Below, piece after piece: positions 59,071-64,000 of a stretch of 64,000 nucleotides of DNA. Both the position numbers and the translations under genes were made by a program. Position 1 is the stretch's first letter. Every line of letters begins with the position of its first letter. Under the pieces are notes generated by a model. It worked only from the letters and a program-made list of their open reading frames with translations, had not been told where the DNA came from and did not search any database. Source of the DNA: Bacteriovoracaceae bacterium (GTDB lineage Bacteria; Bdellovibrionota; Bacteriovoracia; Bacteriovoracales; Bacteriovoracaceae); NCBI GenBank assembly GCA_016786485.1, contig JAEUWD010000063.1:1-64000 (forward strand). Reading direction: 5' to 3'.

Positions 59071-59699
59071 GCTCGAATAACTTTGGTATTTGTCAGCTCA
59101 TCTTGCATACGACCGAGTGTTAAAATCGAAACAATGGTACGTACACAACTATGAGCGATGGATAGAGGCAATCCTAATTGGGTTGTCGTTCGGATGCCCA
59201 TGGTATTTTTTCCGATAGTTGAAAAAGGACGTGATTCAAGAAAGCTAAAGTATCCAATGTAAGTCAGAGCGAAAGTCCAAATAATAATCTCAGCTAAGCT
59301 ATTTGAGTAAATCGCCGCATTTAATTGCGGTAGTGATGTTTTAAATGAAAGTAGGATGATACTAACGGCACTGAAAGTAAGCGTGCAGATAGAAACTAAG
59401 TCGATAATATAAGCACTAAAAATCGACAGGTCAGTCGCCAGTGGATTGATATAATCAGTGTAGTCTTGTTGACGAACTAAAGTGGCCACTTCTGGAGCAG
59501 TTAGTTTTTCACGGAAGATATCTTCATTCCAATGAATATCACTTTCACTCTCAATTTCGACCCCAATATCTTTAAGATCTTTTAGGATCTCAGAAGCGAT
59601 TTCAGGGTTAAATTTCTGCTCTAGGTTCTGGTTAATTTGTTTTTCCATACGGTATATCAATACAAGATTGATGCCAAAATAAGCGGTATTTAAAGCCAT
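59067..59699 (-). CDS. RDD-family membrane protein
   Basis: A 210-residue protein. An acidic N-terminal region of about 90 residues precedes an RDD domain with three helices; the closing block FSTIGKNTMGIRTTTQLGLPLS matches the Gly-Lys-x-x-x-Gly-x-Arg end of RDD domains. The first Asp in FSAYIIDLVSI fits the family, though the usual Arg-Asp-Asp order is incomplete. Neither ATG 59699 nor ATG 59648 has a clear ribosome site; the latter would remove a hydrophobic 17-residue start. Convergent with the Mpo1-like gene by four bases. Confidence 0.75.
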   Translation of the reverse strand: MALNTAYFGINLVLIYRMEKQINQNLEQKFNPEIASEILKDLKDIGVEIESESDIHWNEDIFREKLTAPEVATLVRQQDYTDYINPLATDLSIFSAYIIDLVSICTLTFSAVSIILLSFKTSLPQLNAAIYSNSLAEIIIWTFALTYIGYFSFLESRPFSTIGKNTMGIRTTTQLGLPLSIAHSCVRTIVSILTLGRMQDELTNTKVIRA

Positions 59700-59745
59700 T
59701 TTAAGGGGTATTAAAGCTAATAAAATCGACTACCTGTCGAGTTTA

Positions 59746-59774
59746 TTGACGGCCATTCGGGGTGGCCCTAAGAT
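59746..59774 (+). promoter_or_regulatory. Promoter abutting the ATG of the acyltransferase gene
   Basis: TTGACG (59746-59751), 17 bases, TAAGAT (59769-59774), then AGGGTC and ATG 59781. The 10-mer ATAGGGTCAT spanning the -10 end and ATG also occurs at the same place in the promoter at 7774-7783. Confidence 0.5.
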
Positions 59775-59780
59775 AGGGTC

Positions 59781-60353
59781 ATGCTTTGGTTGTTAAAAAA
59801 GTCGCTGCATTTGTTCTTCTGGTTGCGAGGCTGGAAATTCGTTGAAAATTCCATTAAGGATGTGGACAAGGCCGTGGTCATAGTTGCTGGTCACACCAGT
59901 AATTGGGACTTTTTAAATGGTGTAGCTTGTTTAGATATTATGAATAAACCGGCCCGTTTCACCATAAAAAAAGAATGGATGTTTTTCCCGTTTAATCTTT
60001 TCTTTGGGACGCTTGGAGCTTTCCCAATTGATCGTTCAAAGAAAACTAGCGCGGTTGAGCAGATGGTGAGTTACGTCAACTCACGGTCTCAAGTGATTTT
60101 AGTTGTGACGCCGGAAGGAACTCGTAGTCGTCAGGATAAATGGAAAACCGGTTTTTATCATGTCGCCGCTGCCGCGAAAATTCCAATTGGTTTAGGTTAT
60201 ATTGATTACGCCACCAAAACTTGTGGTGTTTCACAATTGATTTATCCTTCAGGTGATTACCAAAAAGATCTCACCAATATTTGCCGTTTTTATCAAAAAG
60301 TTCATCCGAAAAATCCTGAAAAATTCGCACTCGATAGTAGTGTTAAATTATAA
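59781..60353 (+). CDS. PlsC-type 1-acylglycerol-phosphate acyltransferase-like protein
   Basis: A 190-residue acyltransferase. The catalytic HxxxxD box is GHTSNWDF (about residue 38), the second block is FPIDRSKK and the third VTPEGTRSRQDKWKTGFYHVA with the Glu-Gly-Thr-Arg motif that binds glycerol phosphate. The protein is short and lacks a clear membrane helix beyond the N-terminal LLKKSLHLFFWLRG amphipathic segment. It could be a PlsC paralogue for a non-standard lipid. A promoter sets +1 on the ATG with no Shine-Dalgarno. Confidence 0.85.
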   Translation: MLWLLKKSLHLFFWLRGWKFVENSIKDVDKAVVIVAGHTSNWDFLNGVACLDIMNKPARFTIKKEWMFFPFNLFFGTLGAFPIDRSKKTSAVEQMVSYVNSRSQVILVVTPEGTRSRQDKWKTGFYHVAAAAKIPIGLGYIDYATKTCGVSQLIYPSGDYQKDLTNICRFYQKVHPKNPEKFALDSSVKL

Positions 60354-61043
60354 AGATTTTACTTCGCCATCAATTAATTGAATTTTAATCGGGTAAGCGT
60401 TGGCCGCTTTGGATGAGAGAAAATTTCCATTTTGCACAGAAAGCGGATAGATATCAAAATTATAATTTAATTCAGGCTTCACCTGCAGTGAGATTTTTCC
60501 AATTTGAGCATTGATATCGAGTGGATAATTCATCTGATGGAACTTTCCATTCAGGTTTACTCCCGTGATCGCGATTTGCAAATGAAGTGGCACTTCTAAA
60601 CGACACTGACTAAAAGGACTTTTTTGTAAGTTTATAATGAGTTGTTTCGCGTTTTTATCATCCACGAGTGATTCATCAGTACGAATACCAATCGAGCAAG
60701 TCCAGTGAAGAGAAGCATCGCTTGATGGGAAAACTTCCACTTGAGCATCACTAAAATGAACGGTTAAAAGACCAATATTTTTTTCTGCCGTATCATAACG
60801 ACCATTAAATTTTTCCTGGCTCGAATTCATAAAAATAGTCTCATCTCCAATCTTAAAAAAGCCATGCTTACCATTGAGCTGAATATAATTATTGAATAAA
60901 CTGAAGCGTTCTTCGTCTTCATTGACCTCATAGAGTGGCATTAGAAAGGTGTAAAAGGCACCACTGGCCACGAAAAGTAAGACCAGAGTAGTCAGGCATC
61001 CCCATTGTAGAAATTTCCAGAGCGGACGTTTAGGTTTACCCAA
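60348..61043 (-). CDS. Membrane-anchored protein of unknown function, 231 aa
   Basis: One N-terminal helix (LTTLVLLFVASGAFYTFLM, residues about 18-36) and a periplasmic strand-rich domain containing motifs such as IQLNGKHGFFKIGDETIF and LQIAITGVNLNGKF. The arrangement recalls envelope sensors with a single anchor and a right-handed beta domain, but no family can be named. TTG 61043 is the start, with AAAGGA five bases upstream. Convergent with the acyltransferase by six bases and divergent from the PilZ gene. Confidence 0.7.
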   Translation of the reverse strand: MGKPKRPLWKFLQWGCLTTLVLLFVASGAFYTFLMPLYEVNEDEERFSLFNNYIQLNGKHGFFKIGDETIFMNSSQEKFNGRYDTAEKNIGLLTVHFSDAQVEVFPSSDASLHWTCSIGIRTDESLVDDKNAKQLIINLQKSPFSQCRLEVPLHLQIAITGVNLNGKFHQMNYPLDINAQIGKISLQVKPELNYNFDIYPLSVQNGNFLSSKAANAYPIKIQLIDGEVKSL

Positions 61044-61087
61044 ATGTTTCCTTTATTGCAGCGGTTGAATTTTCCTATTCTGGCGTA

Positions 61088-61128
61088 ATTCTTAGCAAGA
61101 ATCAAGAATTCTCGGTTCATATCCGAGA
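61088..61128 (+). promoter_or_regulatory. Repeat-and-hairpin region upstream of the PilZ gene
   Basis: ATTCTT-AGC-AAGAAT (61088-61102) is a palindrome, followed by a second CAAGAAT copy, and TCTCGG-N7-CCGAGA (61110-61128) is a hairpin, all within 55 bases of the ATG. Likely operator and/or leader structure. Confidence 0.35.
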
Positions 61129-61143
61129 GGTTCTAGAGGTGTT

Positions 61144-61602
61144 ATGGCAAAGAAAGTTATCGATTTTAATGAAGAGAGAAAACGCAAAGTTGAACAGAAA
61201 CGACGGAATATTGAACGCGTGGTTCTGAACGATATTATGGGCTGTTATTCTGTGGTCGATAAAGCCGGCACCAACTATCCCTTAAAACTTATTGATATTT
61301 CTCATAACGGTTGTTTGGTCGAAATCCCGGCCAGTGATAATAAGAATCATTTTTTTGAAGTCGATAAAGAAATAACGTTACGCTTTTACTTCACGGAATC
61401 AACCTTTCTATCAGTCATTGCAGATATTAAGCACATGGCGCCTACACAAGAGCTAGGCCAGCAAAAGGCCTTACGTATTGGCTGTGAATTCGATAAAACT
61501 CAGCCGAGCTTCGTGGCGATGGAAAAATTTATCGAATTTCTTTATAAATTCGCTGAATTCTCGAGTAATGACACAGGTGACAGTAAAGTCTATTTCCTCT
61601 AA
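61144..61602 (+). CDS. PilZ-domain protein (probable c-di-GMP binder)
   Basis: A 152-residue single-domain protein. The c-di-GMP-binding pieces are visible: RRNIER (RxxxR) at about residue 19 and LIDISHNGCLVEI (DxSxxG) about 35 residues later, with the closing barrel strand ALRIGCEFD. No other domain, so it would act as a c-di-GMP adaptor, possibly for motility, pili or invasion signalling. AGAGG lies upstream of ATG. Confidence 0.85.
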   Translation: MAKKVIDFNEERKRKVEQKRRNIERVVLNDIMGCYSVVDKAGTNYPLKLIDISHNGCLVEIPASDNKNHFFEVDKEITLRFYFTESTFLSVIADIKHMAPTQELGQQKALRIGCEFDKTQPSFVAMEKFIEFLYKFAEFSSNDTGDSKVYFL

Positions 61603-61626
61603 GTGAAATTCATTGTATAAGAAGCT

Positions 61627-62898
61627 ATGAAAGTAGCTCTTATTGGTCTTACACCACACAGTCTTGAAACCGCTTTATTGCTCCATGAACAAGAAGCTAA
61701 TTTAGTTCTTTTTAATTCAAAACCAGCCTGGGGCCGCGGGGTAGAAGAGTTATCACTGAATGCCACTTGGGAAGAACTCACATCTCAGCGCGGACGTGAG
61801 ATTTTAAAAGCAGGTTTTGATCTTAAGCGTTCGCCATGTGTTGGGGAATATCTCGAAAATTATTTTTATCCTCTGAAAGAATATTTAAGCAACGCGATTC
61901 AAAATATTTCTCATGAGATAGTACGAGTTTCGAAACGTTCAATTGCTTTGGATGAGGAAATTGAAAATCACACGCGCTTGCATGATCTGTTTCGAATTGT
62001 GTTCAAAGTGATTCCAAGTCCAGAAACGATTGCGCTTTTAGCAGGTCAGGAAAAAGAATTAATTTCATCGCTTGAAACAAGTTATGAAAGTTTTCTGGAT
62101 TTTGACGTCGTTATTGATAGTGATTTTAAAGCAGGATATTTAGGCAACAACACGCTTGCTATTGGCGAAGCTCAGATGGCTTCCGAAGCTCCACTTTATT
62201 ATGGGGCGAATGCTGTTACACAATTGGAGCAAAGTGAAACGGAAGTTGCGTTAGTTGGTTCAGGTTTACTCGCAGCTCAGTTTATTATTAAAAATGAAAA
62301 TTGGTTAAATGCTGGTGGACAACTTTATTTGGTTTCACACGAAGCAGTGCCGTTTCAAGCTTTGTTGAAAAATCATTCAGAAACAAATACAAAATTAAAA
62401 AAGATTCTCGAGAAAAATGAACAAGAATACTTAGCAGCGCAAAATACTTATCTCCAAAAATTAAATGAGTGGCGCGAGCTTGATGATTTTGTTCAGGCCA
62501 AAATTTCTGAGCCTTCACAGCCAGTTCCAAAAATTGTCATTTTTGCTGGTCACAATGTAATGGCGATTAACCAGCTTAGTGATCGAAAAGGGAAGGTTTT
62601 CTTAACGCTTGAACTGCCAGAATTTCGTAAGGTTCTCGTGCAGAAAGAGAATGGTGAAAGATCTCTCAAAACCATCAGTGTTGATAAGGTTTTTGCCCTG
62701 ACCGGCAACCAAAGAAATTTGGACAAATATCAGGGTTTGAGGCTAGAATCATATAATAGACAATTATGTCAGACGGAACTTGGCCTGTATTTTTTAGGTA
62801 GCAAACAATTTCATGAAAATCACTACGATTGCAAAAATATTCACCAAGAAATCGAAGTTCTTCTTCAGTCTTTGCTTCAGTATTTTTATCGTTCTTGA
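61627..62898 (+). CDS. Flavin/NAD(P)-binding oxidoreductase-like protein, 423 aa
   Basis: Two Rossmann-like segments: an N-terminal strand-helix (VALIGLTPHSLETALLLHE) that lacks the canonical GxGxxG, and a central VALVGSGLLAAQFII with GxGxxA at about residue 205. The C-terminal LTGNQRNLDKY...GLYFLG stretch resembles the end of FAD-dependent disulfide or lysine-hydroxylase-type oxidoreductases. I cannot name the substrate or even confirm a bound cofactor. It starts 24 bases after the PilZ gene, and its last 86 bases overlap the downstream lipoprotein gene in a different frame. Confidence 0.6.
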   Translation: MKVALIGLTPHSLETALLLHEQEANLVLFNSKPAWGRGVEELSLNATWEELTSQRGREILKAGFDLKRSPCVGEYLENYFYPLKEYLSNAIQNISHEIVRVSKRSIALDEEIENHTRLHDLFRIVFKVIPSPETIALLAGQEKELISSLETSYESFLDFDVVIDSDFKAGYLGNNTLAIGEAQMASEAPLYYGANAVTQLEQSETEVALVGSGLLAAQFIIKNENWLNAGGQLYLVSHEAVPFQALLKNHSETNTKLKKILEKNEQEYLAAQNTYLQKLNEWRELDDFVQAKISEPSQPVPKIVIFAGHNVMAINQLSDRKGKVFLTLELPEFRKVLVQKENGERSLKTISVDKVFALTGNQRNLDKYQGLRLESYNRQLCQTELGLYFLGSKQFHENHYDCKNIHQEIEVLLQSLLQYFYRS

Positions 62899-63592
62899 AT
62901 TCCAATCATGTTCAAACGGATTTCGTAAACGTAACCTAGATAATTATTATATTGGTGATGGAATTGAAAAATTCTTTTTACCGGATGTTCCGGATTGGAT
63001 TAATTTTTCTCAGACTGCACAATGTAATTTTGCTAAACGAACTCGTTACTTAAATTTTCAATCACTTGCTAATGCCTACAATCTGACTTACGACAAAATG
63101 ATTCAGTTGCAACTTATGATCAACAAAGAACTTAATCAGCGCGAGTATTTGAGTCTACAAGATGAAGCTTACCTTTTTTATAATGTATACGATAAGGCCC
63201 AAGCTGGTACGAAAGAATTTATTCCACCGACTTTTAAACGCATCAACTTGATTTGGGTTGATGACTTCGTAACGGAAGTTCGCCCGCTTGCAGAGCTTCA
63301 GAAGCTCATGAGTAGCAAGGCGATGGAAGAAGGGCATCCTGTTTTTGTGTCGCTATGTTTAGCACAAACAGAACTCGATAGTTATATTAATAAATTTGGT
63401 TTTAATAATTCATCGGTGATTGGTTTATCACGTGAGATGTTTACACCCTATGATGCCACATTCAAGCGTCTACCAAAAATGAGTTTGTCATTCGGGCAAG
63501 TGTTCAATGCAGATCAGGTATTATATTTCTATTCTCCAAGAACATACCTACCAAGTGAATTTACGGGAAAATTTCAAGTCGTTAATTTTTAG
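62813..63592 (+). CDS. Lipoprotein of unknown function, 259 aa
   Basis: Leader with basic start (IFTKKSKFFF) and lipobox (IFIVLEFQSCSN, Cys about residue 33), then a mixed alpha/beta domain (CNFAKRTRYLNFQSLANAY; FKRINLIWVDDFVTEVRPL; VSLCLAQTELDSYI). No family recognised. The leader is coded inside the last 86 bases of the upstream oxidoreductase-like gene in another frame. No later start preserves the signal peptide, so the overlap appears real. Convergent by four bases with recJ. Confidence 0.7.
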   Translation: MKITTIAKIFTKKSKFFFSLCFSIFIVLEFQSCSNGFRKRNLDNYYIGDGIEKFFLPDVPDWINFSQTAQCNFAKRTRYLNFQSLANAYNLTYDKMIQLQLMINKELNQREYLSLQDEAYLFYNVYDKAQAGTKEFIPPTFKRINLIWVDDFVTEVRPLAELQKLMSSKAMEEGHPVFVSLCLAQTELDSYINKFGFNNSSVIGLSREMFTPYDATFKRLPKMSLSFGQVFNADQVLYFYSPRTYLPSEFTGKFQVVNF

Positions 63593-64000
63593 TGAACTAA
63601 GCCAATAAAAATTTTATCCACCATGAGTTGGATATACTCTTTACCGTTAAAGCGATTGATGCCTAAGCTGAATTGAATAGTGATATCTTCGTTTTCTTGA
63701 CGTGAAAAAATATCTTCCGGCGTCGGTTGATTCCATTTCCCGACATAAAAGAAGCTAATGCCTTGCAAACGTTTTTGATCATTGTTCTTTTGCACAATGT
63801 CCCAACGTACGTGCTGGTCTTTCATGATTCGGAATGAATGGATTTTAACATTCTTCATACGAAAGACAGGGCGAGTGTTGTAATTACCAAATGGCTCAAG
63901 CAGTTCTATTTGTTTGACGAGTTCTGCACTGACTTCATTAAAATCCAATTCAATATCGAAATGATCTTGCACCGTACGAGCAATTTCGGGAACATTTTTC
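63589..64000 (-). CDS. recJ: Single-stranded-DNA exonuclease RecJ, C-terminal part (start outside the window)
   Basis: The frame is open to the right edge. The visible 136 residues match the C-terminal OB-fold part of RecJ: ELDFNEVSAELVKQIELLEPFGNYNTRPVF is the conserved block linking the DHHA1 and OB domains, followed by the strand set ending in KIFIGLVH. RecJ degrades ssDNA 5' to 3' in repair and recombination. The DHH catalytic motifs lie outside the window. A GTG at 63972 is internal. Confidence 0.88.
   Translation of the reverse strand, partial: KNVPEIARTVQDHFDIELDFNEVSAELVKQIELLEPFGNYNTRPVFRMKNVKIHSFRIMKDQHVRWDIVQKNNDQKRLQGISFFYVGKWNQPTPEDIFSRQENEDITIQFSLGINRFNGKEYIQLMVDKIFIGLVH

Noticed and set aside
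1-64000. CRISPR arrays, insertion sequences, prophage or integrase genes
   Set aside because: No regularly spaced repeats, transposase or phage-like proteins were seen in any frame, and no sharp change in codon style suggests an island.

Overview
This is about 64 kb of a gene-dense, AT-leaning chromosome from a Gram-negative bacterium. Outer-membrane markers are present: KDO synthesis genes, LpoB-like lipoproteins, DsbD, and proteins ending in likely beta-barrels. There are many exported proteins of unknown family, several secreted metallopeptidases and a compact Tad/Flp-type pilus cluster. Together these suggest Bdellovibrionota, perhaps the Bacteriovorax/Peredibacter side. That placement is inferred from gene content and protein style, without any database search. 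I see no phage, insertion sequence, CRISPR array or integrase, so the window reads as ordinary chromosome rich in lineage-specific envelope genes.

Layout. 1-4.7 kb: the end of an SGNH hydrolase, an exported glutathione peroxidase, CrcB, a lipoprotein, a DMT transporter, a thioesterase and PdxH. 4.9-11.8 kb: a lipoprotein, a FecR-domain protein and a TPR/beta-barrel protein, facing a PhoR/PhoB-like two-component pair. 12-17 kb: two LPP20-like lipoproteins, an LpoB-like lipoprotein, a large lipoprotein and a HELTH-type putative peptidase. 17-21.5 kb: nuoB-C-D-I followed by fadD. 21.5-30.7 kb: RlmI-like methyltransferase, a TadB/C-like membrane protein, EttA, then a minus-strand operon (flp to cpaF) for a reduced Tad-like machine, with a small antisense gene for a basic protein inside it. 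30.7-46.9 kb: desaturase, PurB, a second glutathione peroxidase, kdsB-pyrG-kdsA-kdsC, Sua5, a large exported protein, DUF493-gpsA, DsbD, a BtuF-like protein, a periplasmic Hsp20-like protein and RsgA. 47-57 kb: tRNA-Arg and three very large exported proteins, two of them metallopeptidase-like. 57-64 kb: transporter, alpha/beta-hydrolase-like lipoprotein, Mpo1-like, RDD, acyltransferase, PilZ and Rossmann proteins, a lipoprotein and the end of RecJ.

How genes work together. The kds genes make and activate KDO for lipopolysaccharide, and pyrG supplies the CTP. The LPP20/LpoB/COG3014-like lipoproteins look like an outer-membrane set acting on peptidoglycan synthases. The flp-to-cpaF genes supply pilin, two minor-pilin-like proteins, a secretin-type protein and the ATPase. 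The inner-membrane platform protein may be the TadB/C-like gene about 3 kb away on the other strand. The Nu-Q part of complex I (B, C, D, I) is present without the membrane-arm or NADH-module genes.

Most interesting signals. (1) A recurring promoter layout in which a sigma70-like -35/-10 pair ends 5-7 bases before the ATG with no Shine-Dalgarno, suggesting leaderless mRNAs for at least six genes. (2) A complete small antisense transcription unit encoding a 41-residue Lys/Arg-rich protein inside the Tad operon. (3) A hairpin that pairs the Shine-Dalgarno of the Flp pilin gene with an upstream anti-Shine-Dalgarno. (4) An rsgA whose conserved N-terminus has no ATG, GTG or TTG and seems to start at ATT. 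(5) An alpha/beta-hydrolase-like lipoprotein with Gly in place of the nucleophilic Ser. (6) Two long out-of-frame gene overlaps (115 and 86 bases).
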